From assembly GCA_027704905.1 (NCBI GenBank), contig JANIIK010000499.1, positions 142,501 to 206,500 of the forward strand: DNA of 64,000 bases. Reading direction: 5' to 3'. Below, piece by piece: positions 11,532 through 21,735 of the stretch. A program made the translations under genes and the position numbers. A model generated the notes under the pieces. The model searched no databases. It had not been told where the DNA came from and was given only the letters and a program-made list of their open reading frames with translations. The stretch is from Muraenolepis orangiensis. Taxonomy: Eukaryota > Chordata > Actinopteri > Gadiformes > Muraenolepididae. The number at the start of each line of letters is the position of its first letter. Position 1 is the first letter of the stretch.

Positions 11532-12610
11532 AGGATGGGCAGGGATCAGGGATGATGTATAAACACGCTTGCCCAAATCTACGCTCGCCCAAAGCTCCCT
11601 CGGTTAGAACCCTCGACCCCTCCCTGTCCAGCGGTCCTGTTCTGCCTGGAAGACCACCGCGTAAACTACACCCCCCCCCCCCCTCTGCTCCCTCCAACCT
11701 TACTGAGGAGGAAACCCACCCAGCCGCTGTCCACCAACCGCCACTCATCTACGCCTCCTCCTGGTACAGGAGAGTGACAAAGGGGAACCTTTCTAAGCAG
11801 GTGTTTAAAGGTGGTGTTACACACACGCACACACTTTGTTTCACCACACAATTGTAGAACAATGGTTGGCTATACAATTGGCTCCTAGCCACCGTTTAGT
11901 TTGTTTTTATTCCCGCACACACCTTCTTTCTCAACCTCATGGTTTTATTTTTATTTTAATCCAACACAACTGTGATCTTCTTAAGGAAGTGAGGTTTTTC
12001 TGAATACCTCTCACCCCTCCCAGCTCCTTTCCCCTCCTGAGTACTTTGTTTTTGTTTAGTTTTTTTACCAGTGGCCAAACTATTTATGCTGCTTGATGGA
12101 TGGAACAGGGGACGGAACTTTTAACTTGCGGTGACGTTTTAGTCCCTGGCAAATTCCAAATAGAATTGTATGTTGTTGAGCCAAACGTGGTCTGTGTGTG
12201 TTATTCTGGGCAAACCTTAACACATTCCTTTGGACGGCCTGTTCTCAAGGGGAAAATGACGACGCGTGGAAAGGGGTTTAGTTTTTTTTTTAACCTCTTC
12301 AAAAGTCCTTTCCGTTCTCACGGCAGAGCAAGCGCCCACAGTCCCTGCCCAGGAATCACAAGGTCAGCCGAACTGTAAAAGTAGTGTAACACTGTATGTT
12401 AAACAAAGGAAAACAAATCTTGCTCTTGATCTCCTACCTGGTTTTCTCCCTCTGTTTAATTTAAGGACCGTTTTGAGAAATCTGTTGCCGGTGTTCAGTT
12501 GTTTTATTTGGTTGTCTGGTGCCTGGCAAAAAAAGGACCGGACATAAAAAATTAAAGAGATTGTGTATTTGTTGAATTTACTTAGTTTTATTTTCTTACA
12601 ATTTAAGTGC

Positions 12611-12616
12611 AATAAA
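12611..12616 (+). terminator. Candidate polyadenylation signal for fbxw7
   Basis: AATAAA, followed about 30-60 nt later by T- and GT-rich sequence, a suitable downstream element. It is the most plausible signal between the stop codon and the next TE at 12945. Confidence 0.45.
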
Positions 12617-12944
12617 ATGTGGATTTTTCTTTTTCATGCAAGTGTTTTTTTGTCTTTATTTTTGTGTGTGGCAAGCTTATTTACAAGTTTTGTACAAGCC
12701 AATGTGTTTGGGGCGAGTGACAACTGTCTTTTACCATGCTGTTAAAATGTTCAAGTAAATCGAAACGTGTTTGCCTTTACATTATTGCACATTACCTTAA
12801 TTTAAAAACTGACACTTTCCTAGACATTATTATACACGAAGAAAAACTAACTAACACTTCTTTCGGTAATTTCTTTCCATTGATTGTTCACCCCTATTAA
12901 ACTGTTTTGTTTGGCTTCATAATACTACACTACTATCGTGAGTA

Positions 12945-13530
12945 GGGTTTAGGCCACATGCGGCCCGCTTTTTAATGCGGCCCCTCAAATATTGGTACAA
13001 ATTTGTCCAAATTAAAGTTAAGACGCGTTCCTTTAACCTTTTTTCTGCAACACCCGGTGTTTTGGTGGATCCCACTTGATGGCGCACTCCAGGCCCAAGT
13101 GTGACCCGTTACTATTGAATTTCCAAGGCTTGTAAGCCAATGAAAACTAATATATGCAGAATTTCTGGCTGAGCTGCTGACTAACTGAATTTTCTGCCCT
13201 GCAATAATGACTGGGCTAAAGAAAAGGAAAGGTGACTGAGTGCCGGGTGTTTACTAAGGAGTGGACATCTGAATACTTTTTCACCGAAGTCCGATCAAAA
13301 GGTTTGTCTTATTTGCCAAGAGACTGTTGCGGTTTTCAAAGAATTCAATATCCGTAGCCACTTCTCCAAGCATGAGGATTACGACCGCAACCAGTCAAAA
13401 CAAGAACGGGCTGCAATTGCTCAGAGACAAAGTACAATTCAGGAGTTGAACACCAAGGCAAGTTTTTTGCTGGCATTCAAATTAGCAAGGGCCAGCAAGC
13501 CTCTCAGAAAGAATGCATTGTAGGGACTAC
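12945..13530 (+). mobile_element. hAT-2: N-terminal fragment of a GTF2IRD2/SCAND3-like hAT transposase
   Basis: After a GGCCACATGCGGCCCGC-type 5' region, translated pieces read VFTKEWTSEYFFTEV, LICQETVAVFKEFNIRSHFS (a BED-like zinc-finger region near 13305-13370) and LAFKLARASKPLRKNAL (near 13470-13525). This is the N-terminus of the hAT transposase group seen in hAT-1. Stops and frameshifts break it, and the catalytic part is absent. Confidence 0.7.
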
Positions 13531-14544
13531 CGGTCTCTACGATGAGGAAACCCCTGAGCTGAATGTAATTGTCCTACATTGCATAATTGTCAACTGCATA
13601 CGAGCAAGGGGACTTCAGCATTGTCAGTTTATTATTAAATATCAAACTGTTCCTTGTTTCCCATGTGTGCTGCATGTTAACGATTACGCAATCCTGACAA
13701 ACTTGCAATAAACCGGATTCCTCATCACCCGTGTCCTTGTCTTCAGGAGGAGCCCTCAAGTAGCCATTTTAATGGCTGGTAGCAGCGTCGTCTGCTACAC
13801 TGGCACCTGAACAGGAACCTCGCCAACCGCCAGCAGCAATGACCAACATGGTGGGGCCCAGCAGAGGACGGGGGTGACAAGCAACCGCCTGCGGCTAGCC
13901 ACCACTGGATCCAGCCCGCAACAGCCTAGGTCATGCGGTAACTCCACCAACCAGCGCAGAAGCCCAATGCTCTAGGTAGGTGGTGTGGGGGAAGATGCCT
14001 CGTTGCCTGGTGGACAGCCTTACCGAGGGCTGTTGGTAGGCCCTTGAAGGAGCTACCACCGTGGCCAGGAGGCGGATGTAAAATAAAAAAAACAGCAGTT
14101 TATTTGTTCTCTTCAAAATAAAAATTGGCACAATGTCCAAAAAGCTCAGAAGAAAAATGACAAATTATCATAACAAAACATCCAGAATGTATTTCCAGGT
14201 TCAAGGGGGATCTGAGACAAATGCGACGTTGCTCAACAGTGGTAGGCTTCAAGTTGGTGTCCAAAAAATAAGCGATGGCAATCCAAGATCAACTCTAGAC
14301 AGTTAGCGATACTTTACCACGGTAGGTATGGCACAAACTGGCAACGAACAGGAGTGCAGACCAGGATTTTGTACGGAGTTAAATGATGATGCCGAGTGCG
14401 CCCCTGCTGGCGGGTATTGCGCGCCGATGTGCCAGGGGAGGGCAGGGGAGGAGTCGCAGCCGTAACAGAATGCCAGGCTTCAGGCTAAGTCAGTAACTTT
14501 CGTAACCACTGTTTCGGAGAAGTCATGGGATAAAATGGAGGCTT
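13531..14544 (-). other. No gene; possible degenerate LTR end on the minus strand
   Basis: No coding match. On the minus strand a sequence starting TGTTACGGCTGCGACTCC at about 14467 resembles the start of a fish gypsy LTR, and an AATAAA lies near 14100 in the same direction. No opposite end or target duplication was found, so the LTR reading is tentative. Confidence 0.3.
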
Positions 14545-15350
14545 ACTTGGTGCCACAAACAGGATTTGGTTAAAACAATTACTAATTAAAACTTTCGGTG
14601 GAACAGACGCACCAGGGCTCCGGTAATGGAAAGGCAGGAATTTGAGGTCAACACTTTGATGAAAGATATTCCTCAAACTGCCTGAGTGTTTCTTCTCTTA
14701 TTGATTGCGTTATCAGTATGGTTAACATTTTACCAAATTGATAAAGACTATTTTGAAATGGAATATAATCATTTGCATGTCCACTGGATTTAAAAGTGGG
14801 AATCCACAAGGGGCAAGTCATTTGAGTTGATATCAATGATGTCGGTACCTGAGATTAAAATAAGTATCAACCTATGTGTGCCAAAATTAAAGGCCTGTAT
14901 TTTTAAACCATGATTGTTTTGAAAACATTTTTGTTTCAGAAAAGTCTGCAAAAGTAAGTCGGAATCCACTCGGAGCTTGGTGATTTGAGTTTATATCAAT
15001 GATGTCGAAACCTGAGAATAAACAAAGAATCTACCTGTGTGTGCCAAAAGGAAGGGCCTATAGTTTAAAATCATGATTGGTTTGAACTGAGAAGTTTGTA
15101 GAAAAGCCTGCTGTGTTACAGAAGTGGTTTTGGGTTCTGTTCTAAGTACGTATGTAAGTATGATGAGATTTGTATTTAACTTGTCGATATTGGACTGCTC
15201 AAATTGTTAATACAATTCAAATAAAATTTGATTCGCGGGTAACTAAGTAACGATAAGTAAAAAAATGGCTTTGGTGGAAAATCCAGCCAGAATATAATAC
15301 CAGCTGGTTGTTTTGTAAATAACTTTTAAGAATGGTCGACCTTATTAACC
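14545..15350 (-). repeat. Uncharacterised interspersed repeat R1, copy 1
   Basis: This AT-rich stretch matches, in reverse complement, the segment at 47630-48395. Shared blocks include an AACCAAATCCT block, ACCAGGGCTCC, a CTGCCTGAGTGT block, GATGTCGGTACCTGAGATTA and GGTTGTTTT near the end. Within it, two diverged units of about 165 bp (around 14790-14925 and 14955-15085) repeat the motif TATCAATGATGTCG. No coding capacity, known motif or terminal repeat was found. The two copies in opposite orientation show it is a dispersed repeat family. Confidence 0.65.
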
Positions 15351-15811
15351 TGACATCTAAGTTCTATGTTATAGGCCAGTAAGACAAAACGCACACACTT
15401 TTGGCTAAAAAGCATAAGTACAACAGGTTTTTAATAAAGGGTTTGTTTAGAGTTAATTTTTTGGGCCCGTTTGTCTGTCTGAGTCTGTATGTGTTTTGTG
15501 TATATTCACACAAGTATGTTAGATGCTGGTTGGGTTGTGGGCACCCATATTAGAACATTTGGGTGCTGGACAAGTTAAGTTCATTAGTTAAGATATATTA
15601 AAATAATAGGAAGTTTTAGTGTTCAAGACATTGGTGTGTTTATAGTTTAGAGAGAGATAAACATTAGAAGAGCCAAAATAAACTACTTTAATAAGTAAAA
15701 TAACACTATATTCAAAATGTTTAATTAAATAAGATACTTCCTGAAGGATAATGCTATTATCCTTCTATTATCATATCAATTATCCTATAAATTCCTATAT
15801 ATTCATATGAT
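15351..15811. other. No gene recognised
   Basis: AT-rich sequence without ORFs or motifs I can name, between repeat R1 and LINE-C. Confidence 0.45.
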
Positions 15812-17614
15812 CTACAATGAATAAACTGGGGATTTGGCGGGACAAAGGAGAGCGGTTGGAAGGGTCACCAAGCCCCGGGGGGCATCCCGTGGCGGCCTAC
15901 TGGTTAGGACACGCCGGAGGTGATGGAAACCAGCGCTACCAAGCATTATTTTTGAAAACATATTGGAAGGTTCGGGGGCTCTGACACCAGACGTATGTGG
16001 CAAGGTCTGAGGGTCCTCTCCTACTACAAGAGGAGCTCAGGGGCAGTCACCAACAACGTCTGGTAGGTAAGAACCTACCAGACGAGCTAAACAAGTTTTA
16101 CGCTCACTTTGAAAGGGACCATGAGCCGACCAACAACTTGAAAATCCACCCAGAGGACTACATTCTACAACTGTCCAAGTCCGAGGTCCGGAGAATCTTC
16201 AGGAGGGAGAAGGCAGGGAAGGCAGCCGGCCCAGAAGGAGTTCCATCCCGTGTCTTCAAGACCTGCGCTGACCAGCTGGCTCCTGTGTTCACAGACATCT
16301 ACCATCACTGCAACAGTCTGTCGTCCAAGTGTGCTTCAAAGCGACAACCATTGTGCCGTTATCCAAAAAGACCAAGGTAACAAGCCTCAATGACTATCGT
16401 CCAGTGGCTTTAACACCCATAGCCATGAAGTGCCTGGAGAAACTTCTTATGTCGCATATAAACTTGTCCATCCCTGAGTCCCTAGACCAACTCCAGTTTG
16501 CATACAGACCAAACAGGTCTGTAGACGACGCCATTTCCCTGGCACTACACACGGCCCTGCAGCACCTAGACAGAAGGGACACACCTACGTCAGACTGCTG
16601 TTCATTGACTATAGCTCAGCGTTCAACACCATCGTTCCCTCCAAGCTGGTCCTGAAACAAAGGGACCTGGGTCTGGGCGCCCCCATCTGTAAGTGGATTA
16701 TGGACTTCCTGACGGGCAGGCCTCAAGTGGTGAAGATTGGGAACAAAATCTTGTTCACTCTGGTCCTCAACACCGGAGAACCGAAGAAGGCTGTTGCTTC
16801 AGTCCCCAGCTGTACTCGCTGTACACACATGACTGTACTGCCACGCACAGCAATAATCGGATTATCAAGTTTGCAGACGATACCACAGTCATCGGCTTGA
16901 TAAGCGAGGGCGACGAAACGGAAACAGAAAAAGCGGAATAGGTCAGAGGTGGCTAGTGAACTTCTACCATGGCACCCTAGAGAGTGTCCTGATGGGTGGC
17001 GTCGCTTAATGGTACGGCAACACCACTGCACGGGACAAGAAAGCCGTCTAGAGGGTCGGGAGGACGGCAGAGAAGATCATCGGGTTTGCACTTCCATGCA
17101 TTGAGGAGATCTTTAGGACCAGATGTTGGAAGAAGGCCATGTCCATCATAAAGGACTGCAACCACCCTGGGCTCCATCTCTTCTCCCCCCTACCGTCTGG
17201 TCGCCGGTTGCGCAGCATCCATACAAGGACTACCAGGTTTAAGGATAGTTTTTATGCACAGGCAGTGACCTACTGAACTGCTAGGAGTGCTGCCACTTTC
17301 ACTTTCATAACATGTCATTAACATTACACTTACATACTTTGCTGGACTTTCTGGACTCATCACAGTTACTGCACTGTACTGCACTGTATCCATGATGCTG
17401 CTGCACTACTGGCACTTTAAATGCTTTTAAAGATGTTTGTAAAAAAAAAAAAAACACATTGTCACTTTGCTGCTCTTTTTTGGTTTGTTTTTATTGCATA
17501 TATAATCTGTATTCTTATGGTGTTGTTTTGTATACTGTGGGAGGGAATGGGGAGTAAACATTCCTATGTACTTGTTACAAATGGCCAATACAAATATCTT
17601 GTATCTTGTATCTT
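15812..17614 (+). mobile_element. LINE-C: CR1/Rex1-like LINE with endonuclease deleted, 3' end intact
   Basis: The start resembles LINE-B's leader. After GGDGNQRYQAL near 15925 the sequence jumps past the endonuclease to the linker and RT: NLPDELNKFYAHFERDHEPTN (about 16070), KAAGPEGVPSRVFKTCADQL, SLNDYRPVALTPIAMKCLEKL, DDAISLALHTALQHLDRRDT, MDFLTGRPQVVKIGN, and the catalytic FADDTTVIGLI near 16870-16900. A C-terminal region and 3' UTR follow, ending in repeated TATCTTG at 17590-17614. There are frameshifts near 16330, 16590 and 16830, and downstream of FADD a further deletion. The 3' UTR is the reference for other copies at 19951, 50870 and 51599. Confidence 0.8.
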
Positions 17615-17770
17615 GCCATCACTGAGATAAGGACGGTTACTCCCACGGCTGGAGACACAGAGAGGGCACTGAAATAGACGAATGAACTAAAGGTTCAAAG
17701 GACGTTGTCTTTGCTATAATTGAATGGTATTACAATGGTATATCATTTGATATCTGAATTACTAACTTGT

Positions 17771-17773
<3 letters not shown>

Positions 17774-17801
<28 letters not shown>

Positions 17802-17803
17802 CT
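17774..17803. repeat. (AT)n microsatellite
   Basis: About 15 uninterrupted AT units between LINE-C's flank and gypsy-1. Confidence 0.9.
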
Positions 17804-18097
17804 AAACAAAGTCTAAACAAAAGTAACAAACAAGAAAATAGTCCAACAGAGAAAAACAAAGGGTATTAAAAAGGGCAAAAAGGGAGTCTCGGGTTGTAGA
17901 AACGGGAAAGTGAACAGGAGAGCGGAGTATAAGTAGGGAGGTAATTGATGGAGCGCTGATTATGATAGGGAACAGGTGGGGCTGAAGCGTGGTCATGGTC
18001 TACTGTGACTGCGTGTCCTCCTGGGTGTAGTAACCCCAGGTGGACACGAGGTGGAGGCAGAGGCAGAGGAGCGTGGCTGGAGAGAAGAGTGGTGTGA

Positions 18098-18127
18098 TAC
18101 TGTTGTGATGCCGGCATCACAACAGTA
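18098..18127. repeat. Perfect 30-bp palindrome
   Basis: TACTGTTGTGATGCC followed directly by its reverse complement GGCATCACAACAGTA. It sits at the junction between the gypsy-1 polypurine-like tract (GAGGGAGGGGGG on the minus strand) and the probable start of its 3' LTR. Confidence 0.9.
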
Positions 18128-20054
18128 CCCCCCTCCCTCGGGGCGAAACCAGGCGGCCTTCCAGCAGCATCGGGGTGGGCCTGGTAGAAGTTGGTGAGCA
18201 GGGAGGGGTCGGCCAGGTAGGAAGGAGGGACCCAACTGCGATCCTCCGGACCGTAGCCCACCCAGTCCACCAGGTACTGGAATCCTCTGCCCCGTCAGCG
18301 GACCGCCAGGAGCTCCTAAACCGCCCAGACCCTAAACAGGCCCAGGAGGTCAAGACGTACCGAAGAGGGGTTAAGGACACAAACAATGGTGTAGGGACCG
18401 ACATAACGGGGGTTGAGTTTAGGGAAAGAGGTGAAAAGGTGTAGGTCCCGAGCCAACAGCCAAACCTGTTGACCCAGATGGTAGGCAGGGGCTGGACTCC
18501 GTCGCCGGTTTGCTCCCCGTTGAGCCCGTTGGGTGGCTCTCAGGAGAGCAGCTTGTGCAGACCTCCAAACCCGGTGACAGTGGCGGAGGTGAGGGCTGGT
18601 GGAGGAGACAGCCGCAACCAACTCTTGCTGGGGAAACATGGGGGGTTGGTAACCGAGGGAACATTCAAAAGGCGACATACACGTGGCGGGGAGGGGAGCT
18701 TGGGAAGTGTGACATAGGGGGCTGCCTTGGAAAAACGGTCCACTATGGTGAGAATAACAGAATTACCGTGGAAGATCGGTGACGAAGTCAAGGGAGATAT
18801 TGGACCAGGGACGACTAGGGATGGGGAGAGGTTGCAGGAGACCAGCAGGGGGGAGATAAGAGGACCTCCTGCGAGCGCAGATAGGGCAAGCGACCACAAA
18901 CTCACGAGTGTCCGTCTCCAGGATGGCCACCAGAACCAACGGCGGAGGTAGGATAGGGTCGGGGTTGAGCCAGGGTATCCAGTCTGTTGGAGTAGCCCCA
19001 CTCTAGCACTCGGGAGTGCCGACAGTCGACCAGGGGGACCCCCACCTAGATCAGGTTTGTCACACTGGGCTATCCTCAACACATCGTCTGGATCTCCCAG
19101 GTGACCCCAGCCAGATGACCTCACCCGGGCTGGGGGCAGGATGGTGTCCTCCGATACCGGGCTGGCCCTCTCAGAGAATAGACGGGACAGGGCGTCAGCC
19201 TTGGTATTGTGGGATCCTGGGCGAAAGGTGAGGGAGAAGTTGAAATGGCTGAAAAACAGGGACCAGCGTGCCTGACGGGAATTCAGCCGATTGGCTGTAC
19301 AGAGGTAGGTGAGGTTCTTGTGTTCCAACCAAACTACAAAAGGTCCCTGAGTCCCTCCTGCCAGTGTCGCCATTCGTTGAGTGCCGCCTGAACCGCCAGC
19401 AGTTCCCTGTCGCCCATGTCATAATTTCTCTCGGCTGGACTAAAGCGTAGAGAGGAATAGGAGGACGAGAAGCTCCATCCCTGTCGGGAAGGATCGGGGT
19501 GGGCTAGTACCGGGACTGCTCTTCAAGGCAGAGAAGGCGGATTCAGCCTCTGGGAACCAGGAGAAGGAGCGAAGAGTGGAAGTGAGGGCCGTGAGAGGAG
19601 CGGCCACACGGCTGAAACCTAGGGTTTTCCGGTCGGGGCCACTCCTCCACGGCCTGGATCTTTCTGGGGTCGGCTCTTGTGTGCCCTTTCTCCACGATGT
19701 GGCCGAGGAACTCCACAGACGTGAAGTGAAACAGCAAGCGAACGTGCTGCCGGTGCTCCTGCTCTGGCTGAGAATACATTTAAATATCGTCCAAATACAC
19801 CACCACGAACACATTGAGCAAATCCCGGAGGAGATCGTTGACCAAGGCCTGAAAAACAACCGGGGCGTTGGTCAACCCGAATGGCCTCACCAGATACTCA
19901 AAGTGTCCGAGGTTGGTATTGAACGCCGTCTTCCACTCGTGCTCCTCCCTGATACAAGAAACAAGATAAATTATATTAGTACATAGGAATGCTTACTCCC
20001 CATTCCCTCCCGCAGTATAAATCTCCAAAATCACACCATAAAAATAAAAATAAT

Positions 20055-20715
20055 TAGGGCTGTCAAAGTTAACGCGTTAACGCATGTGATTAATCTCGAG
20101 ATTTGAACGCGCAGTATTTTTTTTAATTCAGATTAATCATAGTGTCCGGTTTAGACAGCTCTGCCGTCAGTATTTCCAGCGTGCATGCGCACCTGGGAAT
20201 GAACTGAGAGGCAGGCGTTAAACTACCAGGATGAATGAGGAGATGCACCGTGGAGCGCTGGGCGGAACATTTCACTTTAAGACATCGCGCTCGCAATATG
20301 ATTGCGGCAGTAAAGAAACTTCCTTTTGAGGATATGCCCTTTATAGCGCACATTAGACAGAGGGCCGTTGCTGTCTTTATCCACGACTGTGGATTTGATG
20401 ATGCTTTAGCAAAGTGCCGTAAAATAGTTGGACATTTCAAACACAGTCCTGCAAACACAGCGGAGCTGAAAGTCCGGCAGAAAGCCTCTCACAGGCAAAA
20501 GGAGGAGCCACTAAGCTAAGGGCAATACTTAGCACTCCCTGAGACCTTTTTGCCCAGAATAACTAAAGAACAACAGTCTTTCTTGATATCTTGATATCAA
20601 GTAAATATGTTTATTTTAAACTTTATTGATGTGATTAATCTGTGATTAATTTGATTAATCACAGAATTTTATTGTGATTAATCCGATTAAATATTTTGAT
20701 ATATTGACAGCACTA
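20055..20715 (+). mobile_element. hAT-3: short hAT deletion derivative with TIRs and target duplication
   Basis: The ends TAGGGCTGTCAA (20055-20066) and TTGACAGCACTA (20704-20715) form 12-bp inverted termini with one mismatch. The flanks AAAATAAT (20047-20054) and AAAATAGT (20716-20723) are an 8-bp target duplication with one mismatch, as expected for hAT. Inside, 20235-20519 encodes ALAKCRKIVGHFKHSPANT, a piece of a ZBED1-like hAT transposase, preceded by MIAAVKKLPF. The rest of the transposase is missing, so it would need another element's enzyme to move. Confidence 0.85.
20235..20519 (+). pseudogene. ZBED1-like hAT transposase fragment (95 codons)
   Basis: An open stretch whose second half, HIRQRAVAVFIHDCGFDDAL then AKCRKIVGHFKHSPANTAEL, is a conserved internal block of ZBED1-like hAT transposases. 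It has no BED finger, no catalytic DDE context and no dimerisation domain. It is a remnant in a deletion derivative and unlikely to make a functional protein. Confidence 0.7.
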
Positions 20716-21210
20716 AAAATAGTATATTCAATAAAAATAAACCAAAAAAGAGCACCAAAGTGACTTAAATGATATGTACATATGTGTTGAATGTACAGAA
20801 ACTTTAAAAGCATTTAAATTGCCAGTAGTGCAGCAGCATCATGAATACAGTGCAGTACAGGGCAGTAACTGTTGCGGATGAAGTGGTAGGTGTTGCGGAG
20901 GTCTAGTTTCCTAAAAATGGTTGTGTGGGTCAAGGGCTCGAACATGGAGCTCATCAACAGTAAGGGGTAACCGTTCTTTACTGTGATGTCATTCAGGGCC
21001 CGATAGTCAATGCAAGGTCTGAGGTCACCGCCCTTCTTCTTAACAAAGAAAAACCCCGCTGCCACCGGAGAAGAAGACGGGCGGATGATTCCAGATGCCA
21101 GAGACTCAGTGATGTAATTTAGCATGACAGTCTTTTCAGGAAGGGAGAGGTTATACAGCCGCCCGGAGGGAAGGGGGCCGCCAGGGAAGAGGTCTATGTG
21201 GCAGTCATAG

Positions 21211-21290
21211 TAGTAGTAGTAGTAGAACCTTTATTTAGCCAGGAAAATCAATTAAGAACAAATTCTTATTTTCAATGATGACCTGACAGG
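21211..21290 (-). repeat. Retroposon 3' tail inserted in gypsy-1
   Basis: (TAG)n followed by AACCTTTATTTAGCCAGGAA and TTAAGAACAAATTCTTATTT, a retroposon 3' end common in fish (tail repeat on the left, so minus orientation). It interrupts the gypsy-1 protease/RT linker. Confidence 0.6.
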
Positions 21291-21735
21291 AGGCAAAAGG
21301 CTTCCTGAGGGGATGGGGGTTGGGAGGAAGAAAATAAAAAGATGGGCGATGAGGTGAAAGGGAAAGGGAGCGCTCCTTACTGAACACCTCAGCCAGGTTG
21401 TGCTAAATAGAGGGAACTCCGGAGAGATCAGAAGGGAAAGGGGCGGGTCTGGGGTCTGAGGCAGGAGGAGTAGCTGACTGCAGGCAGATGGCATGGCTGG
21501 GAGAACTCCACCCGATGATATTGCCCAAGGTCCAGCAAATGTGGGGATTGTGACTCTCGAGCCAGGGTCTGCCAAGGACCAGTGGAGCGGTGGGGGCGTG
21601 AACGACTTGGAACCGGGTGGCATCGTGGTGGTTTCCTGAAATGGAAAGGCTTATGGAGGCAGTGCTCTGGGTGATTGGGTCCAGGGGGCAGCAATCCAAG
21701 GCGTGAACAGTGAGTGGTATGTCGAGAGACAACCT

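Larger units (their letters stand above)
11424..12640 (+). other. Probable fbxw7 3' UTR
   Basis: This follows the TGA and is free of recognisable TE coding sequence, unlike its surroundings. It contains a CA/CT-rich microsatellite (about 11502-11531), a C run (about 11670-11682) and T-rich tracts. AATAAA occurs at 11432-11437, probably too close to the stop, and again at 12611-12616, with T/GT-rich sequence downstream that suits a cleavage site. The UTR assignment is inference from position; the short ORFs here are not supported as genes. Confidence 0.55.
19951..20870 (-). mobile_element. 5'-truncated CR1/Rex1-like LINE 3' end inserted in gypsy-1 RT
   Basis: The left end (ACAAGAAACAAGATAA) and body match the LINE-C 3' UTR in reverse; GCAGCAGCATCATGAATACA occurs at 20831-20850. 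It splits the gypsy-1 RT between KLDLRNTYHFIR on the right and the EEHEWKTAFNT equivalent on the left. It is itself interrupted by a hAT element at 20055-20715, leaving about 260 bp of LINE. Confidence 0.8.
17803..21735 (-). mobile_element. gypsy-1: decayed Ty3/gypsy retrotransposon, pol only
   Basis: On the minus strand, from right to left: a protease-region block ending LVLGRPWLESHNPHICW (about 21600-21520); RT start FFFVKKKGGDLRPCIDYRALN (about 21060-21000) and KLDLRNTYHF (about 20915-20880); then, after a nested insertion, TAFNTNLGHFEYLVRPFG, YLDDI-type sequence and a thumb region (19935-19500); RNase H LEHKNLTYLCTANRLNSRQ (about 19330-19275) and SHNTKADALSRL; integrase with FSKAAPYVTLPKL (about 18740); and the integrase C-terminus with PRYVGPYTI near 18420. 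A 3' LTR remnant probably runs from about 18125 to 17803. It is frameshifted throughout. No gag is present; the right side ends in LINE-D. Confidence 0.8.

Noticed and set aside
11530..11857. Overlapping ORFs in the region after fbxw7
   Set aside because: Low-complexity proline/serine-rich translations on both strands within the probable 3' UTR; no coding signal.
13574..14140. Minus-strand ORFs near 13.6-14.1 kb
   Set aside because: Short, with no recognisable domain, in sequence that looks like TE debris.
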